This document shows positions 1 through 5,651 of a stretch of 7,120 nucleotides of DNA, piece after piece. The notes beneath the pieces were generated by a model, which made no database searches, was not told the origin of the DNA, and saw only the letters and a list, made by a program, of their open reading frames with translations. This stretch comes from QNFN01 sp964195335. Its GTDB lineage: Bacteria > Pseudomonadota > Gammaproteobacteria > QNFN01. The translations under genes were made by a program, and so were the position numbers. Location: positions 1 through 7,120 of the forward strand of contig CAXMPC010000158.1 of NCBI GenBank assembly GCA_964195335.1, in the 5' to 3' direction. Numbering within the stretch: the first letter of the stretch is position 1; each line of letters starts with the position of its first letter.

Positions 1-84
1 CGATCACGCCCGCCATCCTCATGGCTGATTTTCGGATCGCGAGCGGCACGCCTGGATTGGCTACCTCCTCGCACTTGGCGTAGT

Positions 85-97
85 GTCATAGTATGAC
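85..97. repeat. Short perfect palindrome over a candidate start codon
   Basis: GTCATA-G-TATGAC is a perfect 6-bp inverted repeat around one central base. Its right arm contains the ATG of the small ORF at 93. It could be an operator for a dimeric repressor, but nothing else supports this and the arms are short enough to occur by chance. Confidence 0.25.
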
Positions 98-272
98 CGA
101 CCTAACCGCACCCCCTGGCAAAGACGCGCCCATCCCCGAACAACAGAAATACTGGCGTGGCCTGCTTACGCTTGATCCACAAGCGCTCGGCGCCAACAAC
201 ATCATGGACATGGCGCGCCGCGAACTGGAACGGCTTGACCTGCTAGACCCACCAGGCAGCGAAGAAACCTAG
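93..272 (+). CDS. Small hypothetical protein (doubtful, 59 aa)
   Basis: An ATG-started ORF of 59 codons ends at TAG 270-272. The product is hydrophilic, starts MTDLTAPPGKDAPIPEQQ and ends in an acidic tail after a predicted helix (MARRELERLDLLD, about residues 40-52). There is no signal peptide, membrane segment or motif that I recognise. No convincing Shine-Dalgarno sequence precedes the ATG, which lies inside a short palindrome (85-97). The same frame is open from position 3 to a TAG at 81-83, so the ORF could also be the remnant of a longer frame that entered from the left. Neither strand offers a better gene in 1-344. I cannot assign a function and it may not be a real gene. Confidence 0.33.
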   Translation: MTDLTAPPGKDAPIPEQQKYWRGLLTLDPQALGANNIMDMARRELERLDLLDPPGSEET

Positions 273-335
273 CCCGGCGAAGAGTAACGGGCCAGGCAAC
301 GAGAGCCGAGGCCTTGGTGGCCCCGGATCTTGCCG

Positions 336-352
336 CGTACTGATTCAGTACG
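336..352. repeat. 17-nt perfect palindrome across the 3' end of the OsmC-like gene
   Basis: CGTACTGATTCAGTACG has perfect 8-bp arms around a single central base (344). It overlaps the last codons and the TGA stop (345-347, minus strand) of the OsmC-like gene. With no loop and no T-tract it does not look like an intrinsic terminator. A symmetric protein-binding site or chance are the alternatives. Part of it must also encode the C-terminal Glu-Thr-Tyr of the protein. Confidence 0.45.
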
Positions 353-914
353 TCTCCAGGTTGAACTCGACGGGTACGGCCCTGGATACCATCTCATAGA
401 CTGGCGAGTACATCGCGAGACCGGTAAGGACCTCCGGGCTTGCGTCACTCTTGACTCGCATGTTTACAACGATGCGCTCGTAGCCCTTGTTGACGTCATC
501 CGACACACCGAAGAACCCCCTCGCATCGAGATCGCCCGTGGAGGTGGTCTCAACCGCTTCGACCGTGATCCCCTGCACCGCCGCGTGGTAGACCAGGGTC
601 GTGGTCAGGCAGCTATCGAGCGCGTGCAGCATGTGCTCGACTGGATTCGGCGCTAAGTTTGTCCCACCGAGAAAAACTGGCTGGTCCGACTCGATGACCA
701 AGGCTTCGGGACGACTGCTATCCTCCTCCTTGCCTGCGAAGAACCCCTGGATCGCACTGCGGCTGCGGCTGCCACTGAGCCAGTGATTGCGCGCACGGAA
801 CTGAAACTTACCGTAGCCCTCGTCCTGCTGCATGTTGCCCGCCAGGGAAATGACCTGATCCGTGTTCACGCCGTTGACGATCTTGGGATCCTGTTGAATT
901 TCGACTGCGTTCAT
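345..914 (-). CDS. OsmC-like family protein (predicted thiol peroxidase-type)
   Basis: This 189-residue cytoplasmic protein belongs to the OsmC/Ohr-like superfamily, whose characterised members reduce organic or fatty-acid hydroperoxides with a reactive cysteine. The core is recognisable: residues 84-100 (GTNLAPNPVEHMLHALD) lead into helix SCLTTTLVYHAAVQGI, where Cys102 is the expected peroxidatic cysteine. The C-terminal segment YSPVYEMVSRAVPV (169-182) matches the second active-site helix. There Ser170 stands where classical OsmC/Ohr proteins have the resolving cysteine, and Cys102 is the only cysteine in the protein. A two-cysteine mechanism is therefore not available, and the activity may differ from that of classical OsmC. 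The ATG at 912-914 is preceded by AAGGAGT (921-927) at good spacing. The gene is divergent from an HxlR-type regulator that probably controls it through the palindrome at 1018-1040. Family assignment is firm; substrate is unknown. Confidence 0.93.
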   Translation of the reverse strand: MNAVEIQQDPKIVNGVNTDQVISLAGNMQQDEGYGKFQFRARNHWLSGSRSRSAIQGFFAGKEEDSSRPEALVIESDQPVFLGGTNLAPNPVEHMLHALDSCLTTTLVYHAAVQGITVEAVETTSTGDLDARGFFGVSDDVNKGYERIVVNMRVKSDASPEVLTGLAMYSPVYEMVSRAVPVEFNLETY

Positions 915-1017
915 GATGTTACTCCTTGAGTTCGTTGTATTTCGACAGGCTTATCCTGCCGATGAACTCAGCCTACGCAGTCGCACCAACCTGCCGATAC
1001 TGCACGATCTATAGCAA

Positions 1018-1040
1018 TCAACTACTAATTATGTAGTTGA
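1018..1040. promoter_or_regulatory. Candidate HxlR operator between divergent genes
   Basis: TCAACTAC (1018-1025) and GTAGTTGA (1033-1040) are perfect 8-bp inverted repeats separated by an AT-rich 7-nt spacer (1026-1032). The ACTAC...GTAGT core resembles the TACT/AGTA-type dyads known for HxlR/DUF24-family regulators such as YodB. The site lies in the 179-bp gap between the OsmC-like gene and the HxlR gene. Its right arm overlaps the predicted -35 element of the HxlR gene. Occupancy could therefore block that promoter (autoregulation) and affect the OsmC-like gene as well. The symmetry is seen directly; its function is inferred. Confidence 0.6.
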
Positions 1041-1066
1041 CTGATCCTGATACGGCTTGGTCTGAT
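1037..1066 (+). promoter_or_regulatory. Candidate promoter of the HxlR regulator gene
   Basis: TTGACT (1037-1042) is a close match to a sigma70 -35 element, followed after 18 bp by TCTGAT (1061-1066), a moderate -10 match (4 of 6). Transcription would start near 1073, leaving a short leader with the strong Shine-Dalgarno sequence. The -35 shares bases with the operator dyad. On the opposite strand TATAGAT (complement of 1007-1013) could serve as the -10 of the OsmC-like gene, but its -35 is poor. Confidence 0.35.
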
Positions 1067-1079
1067 GTAACCGGCTTCC

Positions 1080-1086
1080 AGGAGGG
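1080..1086 (+). promoter_or_regulatory. Ribosome binding site fixing the HxlR start
   Basis: AGGAGGG sits 7 nt upstream of the ATG at 1094. This near-perfect Shine-Dalgarno sequence selects that ATG over the in-frame TTG at 1037, which is instead part of the probable -35 hexamer. Confidence 0.8.
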
Positions 1087-1093
1087 TCTATCA

Positions 1094-1819
1094 ATGGCGG
1101 ACTACGGGCAATTCTGTCCGGTGGCCAAGGCCACCGAACTCGTCGGCGAGCGCTGGACACTGCTGATCCTCCGCGAACTTATATTGGGTACACATCGGTT
1201 CAACGACTTCCAGCGTGCCCTGTCGCGTATCTCGCCCACGCTCCTCGCCAAGCGTCTAAACGGCCTGGAACAGGCCGGAGTCGTCGTCAAAAGACGACAA
1301 CAAGGCCGTCGCGGTTACGAATACCACCTCACACCTGCCGGCAAGCAACTCTCACCGATCATCGAGCATCTCGCGGTGTGGGGCATGCGCTGGACCCGTG
1401 GCCAGTTGACGGAAAGTGAACTCGATGTGGAATTCTTGATGTGGGACATTCAACGTCGCCTGCAAACCGAATCTTTGCCTGGCGGCGAAACTGTTCTCTG
1501 CTTTACCTTCGACAATCTGGAAAAGTACAAGAGCTGGTGGCTTGTGATAAACGACGACGAAGTCGACTTGTGTACGGAAAATCCCGGCAAAGAGGTCGAC
1601 CTGTATCTCAACACCTCCGTGCGCACGCTGGTAGAAGTATGGGAAGGCGCCCTTGACGTGGGAAAGGCCCTGCGCAGCGCATCGATCAAAACGATTGGCA
1701 ACCGCCAACTTGCCAAGAGCCTGCCTGAATGGCTAGGCATCTGCCTCTACGCCGATGTGCAACCCGGAGACCCGCGACTGTTGCAGATGGTGGCCGATGA
1801 TGAAACGGAGAAGCCATAA
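1094..1819 (+). CDS. HxlR-family transcriptional regulator with SCP2-like C-terminal domain
   Basis: This 241-residue cytoplasmic DNA-binding protein has a winged-helix HxlR/DUF24 domain in residues 1-105. It opens with FCPVAKATELVGERWTLLI; helix-turn-helix and wing follow (RFNDFQRALSRISPTLLAKRL, then GRRGYEYHLTPAG). Cys8 is in the position of the conserved N-terminal redox-sensing cysteine of YodB-type regulators. Residues about 112-220 resemble an SCP2 sterol-carrier-like domain (VDLYLNTSVRTLVEVWEGAL, IKTIGNRQLAKSLPEWL). Longer HxlR proteins have such a domain, and it may bind a hydrophobic ligand. Three more cysteines (136, 160, 217) lie in this part. The start is set by AGGAGGG at 1080. 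The gene is divergent from the OsmC-like gene with a shared palindrome, which suggests that it represses both and responds to electrophiles, peroxides or a lipophilic ligand. The family is clear; the inducer is inferred. Confidence 0.92.
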   Translation: MADYGQFCPVAKATELVGERWTLLILRELILGTHRFNDFQRALSRISPTLLAKRLNGLEQAGVVVKRRQQGRRGYEYHLTPAGKQLSPIIEHLAVWGMRWTRGQLTESELDVEFLMWDIQRRLQTESLPGGETVLCFTFDNLEKYKSWWLVINDDEVDLCTENPGKEVDLYLNTSVRTLVEVWEGALDVGKALRSASIKTIGNRQLAKSLPEWLGICLYADVQPGDPRLLQMVADDETEKP

Positions 1820-1997
1820 CCTCAATGCGGATCACCGACCCACCAAATAAATGAAGCCGGAGTGACAGTCACCGATGCTTAAATTGGATCTTCGATCCCT
1901 TTGAATATTCCCGTGTCGGCAGTTCGATTCTGTCCCTAGTCATAACTCTCCTTTCCCCAAACCTCGACTCAATTCTACCCAGCCAGGCATCCAACGG
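1820..1997. other. Intergenic gap between HxlR gene and SCO operon end
   Basis: No ORF of note is present. The stretch is clearly richer in A+T than the operon to its right. It contains a short dyad GTGAC-A-GTCAC (1862-1872), a weak hairpin GGATC-TTC-GATCC (1886-1898) followed by CTTT that might help terminate the HxlR transcript, and the tRNA T-arm-like sequence at 1918-1934. Both flanking genes end here (convergent), so terminators are expected, but I see no strong intrinsic one. Confidence 0.5.
1918..1941 (+). other. tRNA T-arm-like sequence (possible tRNA 3' remnant or att scar)
   Basis: GGCAG (1918-1922), loop TTCGATT (1923-1929) and CTGTC (1930-1934) form a 5-bp stem with one G-T wobble and a 7-nt loop. 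It contains the invariant GTTCGANNC pattern of tRNA positions 53-61. The next seven bases, CCTAGTC, would be the 3' acceptor strand and A1941 the discriminator. No matching GACTAGG, D-arm or anticodon arm lies upstream, and no CCA follows, so this is not a functional tRNA gene. It may be the 3' tRNA fragment left at the edge of an integrated element, or a chance match. Confidence 0.35.
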
Positions 1998-2633
1998 TCA
2001 GAGATAATCACTTAGCGTCTCGGCCAGTTTCTCCGGATCGCCTTCCATACGCAGAATCGCTTCAAATCTGCTCCCGGGCGCGAACAGCAACAGACCGGAA
2101 CTGTGGTCAACCAGGTAGCCACCGCCGTCCTTCTCTTCCTTACCCTTCTGGAAATGGACACCAAATCCACGTGCAGCGGCCGCGACCTCCTCTACGCTGC
2201 CGCTGAGGCCGACCAGGGCCGGATGGAAATGGTCGAGGTATTCCGCGAGACGCTCTGGGGTGTCGCGCTCGGGATCGACGGTGATGAACAACGGCTGCAA
2301 TCGCTCGGCTTTGGCACCCAACTGGCGCAACGCCACGGTCACGGTCTGCAGTGTCGTCGGGCAGATGTCCGGACAACTGGTATACCCGAACACCACCAGC
2401 AGCCAACGGTCGTCAAAATCGGCGTGTGTCACCCGGCGACCGTCGCTGGCCCGGAGCGAAAAATGGCCGGTCATGCCGGGTCCGGTCGCGCTCCCGTCGA
2501 CGTAGCGCCTGGCCGGCTCCGGTTCCTTTCCTCCGTCCAGCCATGGCCCCAGCAGGAACGCCACCACGGTGACCGCGACCAGGGTGGCCAGCACGGAGAC
2601 GAGGCGTTTCACGCCAGGTTGCATGCCGCTCAT
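1998..2633 (-). CDS. SCO1/SenC family copper-binding thioredoxin-fold protein (distal copy)
   Basis: A 211-residue, inner-membrane-anchored periplasmic protein of the SCO1/SenC/PrrC family, which helps build the CuA site of cytochrome c oxidase by moving copper or reducing its cysteines. It has one N-terminal transmembrane helix (about residues 11-29) and then a thioredoxin-like domain. That domain contains FGYTSCPDICPTTL with Cys87 and Cys91, VDPERDTPERL, and DHSSGLLLF with His177; Cys, Cys and His are the three copper ligands, all intact. The ATG at 2631-2633 overlaps the TGA of the preceding lipoprotein gene as ATGA, which argues for this start; an in-frame GTG at 2642 would add three residues. 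It is the last gene of the operon. Nearest relative in the window is the SCO gene at 4968..5651, but the two are clearly diverged outside the motifs. Confidence 0.95.
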   Translation of the reverse strand: MSGMQPGVKRLVSVLATLVAVTVVAFLLGPWLDGGKEPEPARRYVDGSATGPGMTGHFSLRASDGRRVTHADFDDRWLLVVFGYTSCPDICPTTLQTVTVALRQLGAKAERLQPLFITVDPERDTPERLAEYLDHFHPALVGLSGSVEEVAAAARGFGVHFQKGKEEKDGGGYLVDHSSGLLLFAPGSRFEAILRMEGDPEKLAETLSDYL

Positions 2634-3487
2634 CCCGGACACCGCAGGATGACACCTGCCGCCGAGATGGCACTGCAGACACTGCCTTCCAGGACCGTCT
2701 TGGGTCGGATCTCCAGGCGGCCTGTCGCCGGGAATTCGATTTGCAGGGTCTCACCGCTGTCGGCGACGACCTCGATCATCGCGTCCCGCGCTCGGTACTC
2801 ATCGATCGCGAGCCGCATCGGCAGGTACTCGGCCGGGCTGCCGGCCTTGCCGGCCACCGGGTCCATGCGCAGTTCACCGTCGGCGAAGACGAACCGGCGC
2901 CCCTCACCACATCCCGCCACGTCGCCCCAGCTCCCGGTAAGGGCGTCGGGTCTGCGTTGCCGCGCTTCCTCTCCCTGCCTGCGCTCGGTCGCGGCCTGCA
3001 CGAGATCGGCTTCGGACACCTGCTGGGCAGGAGCGATCTGGCCGTTGGCGTCGTACTCGCGGTAGGCGCGGAAGGTCATGAAGTGTGCCTCGGCGTAGTC
3101 CCGGCAACCGTCGGCCAATGCGAACGGCGCCACATCATTGGTCAGGCGGTCACGCCACAACCGGTATCCGTGATTATGTGCATGTTTTTGTGCCTGCTCG
3201 CGAAAGGTTGCCGGAATCACGGACGGCAGTCCTGCGCCGAGCCTGTCCAGGCTGGACACCTTGCGCTCCAGCCGGGCGCGTGCCGCGCCCTCGCTGCCCT
3301 CTGGCACGGGCTTCGCCGGCGCGATCCGAGCTGCCTCGAGCAAGCCTAGCTGGCACGCGGCCACGGTGTAATCGTGCACGCGGAGACGATCCTCACGTGC
3401 AAGCCCGTCGAGTTTGGTGTCGGCGCAACCGGTCGCGACCAGGAAACCGGCGACCACCACGGCCAGGTGTCGGTATCGGCCTTTCAC
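2630..3487 (-). CDS. Predicted lipoprotein of unknown function in the copper operon
   Basis: I do not recognise the family of this 285-residue protein. It begins with a lipoprotein signal, a hydrophobic core (residues 8-19) ending in VATGC with Cys21 as the lipidated residue, so it should sit on a membrane facing the periplasm. The mature N-terminal half (22-175) is charged and mostly helical, with Cys45, Cys128 and a small histidine cluster KHAHNHGY (101-108). The C-terminal part (about 182-285) starts TGSWGDVAGCGEG and looks like a small beta-rich domain with Cys193, Cys271 and Cys283. GTG start at 3485-3487 overlaps the cytochrome c stop (GTGA), and its own stop overlaps the next SCO gene (ATGA), so its translation is coupled on both sides. 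That position suggests a role beside the copper/haem proteins, possibly as a metal-binding or assembly partner, but this is inference. Confidence 0.85.
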   Translation of the reverse strand: MKGRYRHLAVVVAGFLVATGCADTKLDGLAREDRLRVHDYTVAACQLGLLEAARIAPAKPVPEGSEGAARARLERKVSSLDRLGAGLPSVIPATFREQAQKHAHNHGYRLWRDRLTNDVAPFALADGCRDYAEAHFMTFRAYREYDANGQIAPAQQVSEADLVQAATERRQGEEARQRRPDALTGSWGDVAGCGEGRRFVFADGELRMDPVAGKAGSPAEYLPMRLAIDEYRARDAMIEVVADSGETLQIEFPATGRLEIRPKTVLEGSVCSAISAAGVILRCPG

Positions 3488-3816
3488 GGCCCTGCCTGCT
3501 TCGACCAGCCCCTGGAGGCGAGGAAACCGGCGATCGCCTCGATCTCATCGACGCCGAGGTCACGGACCACCTCGACCATCAGCGCCGTGGCGCCGTTGTC
3601 GCGCTCGCCGGACTGGATGTCGAGCAGTTGCTGGACCAGGTAGGCACGTTTCTGGCCGGCAATCAGCGGGTAGGTCGGGTGTGCCGGCTGCCGTCCCTCG
3701 GGCCCGTGACAGACCGGGCAACCGTAGCGCCGATAGAGTTCAGCGCCGTCGGGTGCCGCCGCCGCAACGGCGGTGGTGGCGAACAGCAACAGGAGCACCG
3801 GGATCAATCGGACCAT
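3484..3816 (-). CDS. Small mono-haem c-type cytochrome (c553-like)
   Basis: A 110-residue periplasmic class I cytochrome c. A signal peptide (MVRLIPVLLLLFATTAVAAA, cleavage near residue 20) precedes one haem-binding motif, CPVCH (Cys33, Cys36, His37). Met80 in ATALMVEVVRDLG is the probable sixth ligand. The segments YLVQQLLDIQSGERDN and EIEAIAGFLASRGW are typical of the c553/c4 group, which carries electrons to terminal oxidases. The ATG at 3814-3816 is chosen because it begins directly at the signal peptide. An upstream in-frame GTG at 3847-3849 would add eleven residues, and a GAG(G) lies just before it, so that start is not excluded. The gene lies between the PCuAC gene and the lipoprotein gene, whose GTG overlaps this stop. 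A role as electron donor in the copper-delivery module or to the oxidase is likely but not shown. Confidence 0.92.
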   Translation of the reverse strand: MVRLIPVLLLLFATTAVAAAAPDGAELYRRYGCPVCHGPEGRQPAHPTYPLIAGQKRAYLVQQLLDIQSGERDNGATALMVEVVRDLGVDEIEAIAGFLASRGWSKQAGP

Positions 3817-3855
3817 GGGCAGGCCGTACCAGGTGACGCGACCGGTCACCTCGCT

Positions 3856-4344
3856 TCAGCGCTTTATCTTCATGTCACCGTGCCCCATTGCCTTTGCCGG
3901 CCCCATGCTGGCCGGTGCGAGCACGGGCACCTGGATTTCGATCTTCCCGGCCTGCTCAAACGTCAGCGTCAGCGTGATGCTCGCACCCTCACGCAGCGGT
4001 TGGTGCAGCCCCATCATCATCACGTGCAGGCCGCCCGGTGCGAAGCTGACCGTCTCGCCAGCGGCGAGGTCGATCCCGGGAACCGCCTCCATGCGCATCA
4101 TGCCGCCGGTCATGGTGTGGGTGTGCAGCGAGGCGTGTTTTGCGACCGGGGTGTGCGTTGCGACCAGCCGGTCACCGGTTTTACCGTTGTTGGTCACGGT
4201 CAGGTAGGCGACCCCGTTAGGCGTCTGCCCGATGGTCGCCCGTGCCCAGGGCTGATCGATAGCCAGGTCCACAGCCAGCGCCGTATGAGAGAAACACGCC
4301 AGCAGTCCGAACACGAAGGCCCACCCAGCAATCCGATGAATCAT
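3856..4344 (-). CDS. PCuAC periplasmic copper chaperone
   Basis: A 162-residue secreted protein of the PCu(A)C (DUF461) family, which binds Cu(I) in the periplasm and passes it to SCO or directly to the CuA site of cytochrome oxidase. A signal peptide ends near residue 24 (SHTALA-VD). The family motif H-X10-M-X21-H-X-M is exact: His74, Met85, His107 and Met109. The surrounding sequence (RMEAVPGIDLAAGETVSF, PGGLHVMMMGLHQPL) is typical. Beyond the beta-sandwich domain there is a Met/His-containing tail (MGPAKAMGHGDMKIKR, 147-162), which could be an extra copper site. The ATG at 4342-4344 follows AAGGG with 7-nt spacing. The gene lies 15 nt after the broken SCO gene and 6 to 39 nt before the cytochrome c gene, depending on the latter's start. 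Confidence 0.96.
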   Translation of the reverse strand: MIHRIAGWAFVFGLLACFSHTALAVDLAIDQPWARATIGQTPNGVAYLTVTNNGKTGDRLVATHTPVAKHASLHTHTMTGGMMRMEAVPGIDLAAGETVSFAPGGLHVMMMGLHQPLREGASITLTLTFEQAGKIEIQVPVLAPASMGPAKAMGHGDMKIKR

Positions 4345-4359
4345 CCGGTAACCCTTATC

Positions 4360-4941
4360 TCAATGACCGCCCGCCGCGGCCTGTTGTGTGACGGTGGCCT
4401 CGATCGCCCCGGCCATCTCGTCCGGTTCGGCACCGTGGACGAAGTAGGTCAGAACGCCCCCGTCGGGGCCGATCAGGAAAATGTAGCCGGTGTACGAGAT
4501 CACCCGCTGGCCGTCGACGACGGCGATATTGTAATAGACCCGGTAGGCTGCGGCGGCCGCGCGGACCTGCTCCACGGTACCGGTCAACCCGACCAGTCGC
4601 GGATGGAAGTAACTGATGTACTCGGCCAACTCGGCGACTGGTGCACCCTCGCTGTCGATGTTGACGAACAGTGGGCGGACCTTGTCCGCCAACGGGCCGA
4701 GCCTGCGGAGCGTGGCGGTGATCTTGGCCAGTGCGGTCGGGCAAGCGTCGGCGCAATGGGTTTAACCGAAGTAGAGCAGCAGGTAATCGCCGAGGAAATC
4801 CTGCTCGGTGACCTTCGTCCCGTGGTGGTCGATGAGGGCAAACGGGCCGCCGTAGCTGGTCTGGTCGGGCGGGAAGACCGGGTAATCGGCGGCCACGGGC
4901 ATGGCGAGCACGGCGATCAGCACGAGCCCTGCCGTTATCAA
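4360..4941 (-). pseudogene. SCO-family gene interrupted by an in-frame TAA
   Basis: Read through, this frame encodes a SCO1/SenC-like protein of 193 residues. A TTG start (4939-4941) gives a cleavable signal peptide (LITAGLVLIAVLAMPVAA) rather than a membrane anchor. Codon 60 is TAA (complement of 4762-4764), exactly where the motif FG-Tyr-THC needs Tyr; the frame then continues without shift as THCADACPTAL. One base change (TAC/TAT to TAA) explains it. Both motif cysteines (63, 67) remain, but the copper-ligand His is replaced by Tyr150 (ISYTGYIFLIGPDGG, against VGHSAFTYLIGPDGG in the upstream copy). The usual VDPERDTP is NIDSEGAPV. So the gene is either a decaying copy, or a former thioredoxin-type variant newly disrupted, or it carries a sequencing error. 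A restart at ATG 4690-4692 would lack the CXXXC motif. It lies 26 nt after the upstream SCO gene and 15 nt before the PCuAC gene. Confidence 0.88.
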
Positions 4942-4967
4942 GCGTCGTACCTGTCGCCTGGCCGCAG

Positions 4968-5651
4968 TCAGAGCAGCCGCTCCGTTTCAGCCGCCACTGC
5001 CTGCCACGTGGTGCCGTAGGGGAACAGCGCTTCGAGGCCGCCATCGGGACCGATCAGGTAGGTGAACGCGGAGTGACCGACCGGGTAGTCCTCGCCCTTA
5101 TCGTGCAGGCGGATCTCGTAGATGGCGCCGTAGAGGCGGGTCACGTTGTCGATCTCTTCCGCGCTGCCGGTCAGGCCAATGAAACCGGAACCGAAATGGG
5201 TGACGTATTCGCGGAGCTTTTCGGGCGTGTCCCGCTCGGGATCGACGCTGATGAACACCACGCGGACGCGATCGGCATCCGTACCCAGGCTGCCGACGAC
5301 CAGACGCATGTCGGCGAGGGCCGACGGGCAGATATCAGGGCAGTGGGTGTAACCGAAAAAGAGCAGGACGGGGTCGCCCGCCAGGTCACTCAACCGGGTC
5401 CTGCCGCCGTTATGGTCGAGCAGGTCGAACTCTCCACCGATCGAGAAGGGCCCACGAATGACATCGCCGGATGCGTCCGAAAGTGGCGGTGTCGGCAAGC
5501 CGTCCGATCGCAGCACCAGCCCGACGACGAGCCCGGCCACGAGAGCGACGAGGGACAGGACGATGACCAACACCAGGTATGACCGCTGTGGTGTGGTGGC
5601 CTGGTCGCCCTCGCTGGATGCCACTGGTGGTGGCTTCTCGGTCAATGGCAT
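4968..5651 (-). CDS. SCO1/SenC family copper-binding protein (proximal copy)
   Basis: A 227-residue protein with a 24-residue cytoplasmic segment, one transmembrane helix (about 25-48) and a periplasmic thioredoxin-fold domain. The motifs are complete: FFGYTHCPDICPSAL (Cys104, Cys108), SVDPERDTPEKL and VGHSAFTYLIGPDGG (His193). It should bind copper and help mature the CuA centre of cytochrome oxidase, or act as a thiol reductase in that pathway. The ATG at 5649-5651 overlaps the end of the upstream membrane-protein gene by 10 nt, and a G-rich stretch (complement of 5660-5664) may serve as its ribosome binding site. An in-frame GTG at 5655-5657 would add two residues. Second gene of the operon. 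Confidence 0.95.
   Translation of the reverse strand: MPLTEKPPPVASSEGDQATTPQRSYLVLVIVLSLVALVAGLVVGLVLRSDGLPTPPLSDASGDVIRGPFSIGGEFDLLDHNGGRTRLSDLAGDPVLLFFGYTHCPDICPSALADMRLVVGSLGTDADRVRVVFISVDPERDTPEKLREYVTHFGSGFIGLTGSAEEIDNVTRLYGAIYEIRLHDKGEDYPVGHSAFTYLIGPDGGLEALFPYGTTWQAVAAETERLL

Noticed and set aside
1037..1093. TTG at 1037 as the start of the HxlR gene.
   Set aside because: It lacks a ribosome binding site, coincides with a -35 hexamer and operator arm, and a perfectly spaced AGGAGGG points to the ATG at 1094, where the family N-terminus begins.
1886..1898. Hairpin GGATC-TTC-GATCC as a terminator for the HxlR gene.
   Set aside because: The stem is only five base pairs and is followed by just three T residues, so it is mentioned only as part of the gap.
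1911..1941. A complete tRNA gene ending near 1941.
   Set aside because: No acceptor 5' strand, D-arm or anticodon arm can be folded from the preceding 70 bases.
2103..3065. A plus-strand open frame of 320 codons opposite the distal SCO and lipoprotein genes.
   Set aside because: Antisense shadow of two minus-strand genes; low-complexity Arg/Pro/Ser-rich translation with no recognisable motif.
3085..5019. A plus-strand open frame of 644 codons lies opposite the lipoprotein, cytochrome, PCuAC and broken SCO genes.
   Set aside because: The minus strand carries clear conserved proteins over the same stretch. The long open frame follows from GC-rich codon use, and its translation has no domain and an Arg/His/Gly-rich shadow composition.
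4355..5044. A minus-strand frame of 229 codons across the broken SCO gene that contains no stop.
   Set aside because: It is in a different frame from the SCO motifs and its Arg/Gly/Pro-rich translation matches nothing. The real frame is recognised by THCADACP and FLIGPDGG.
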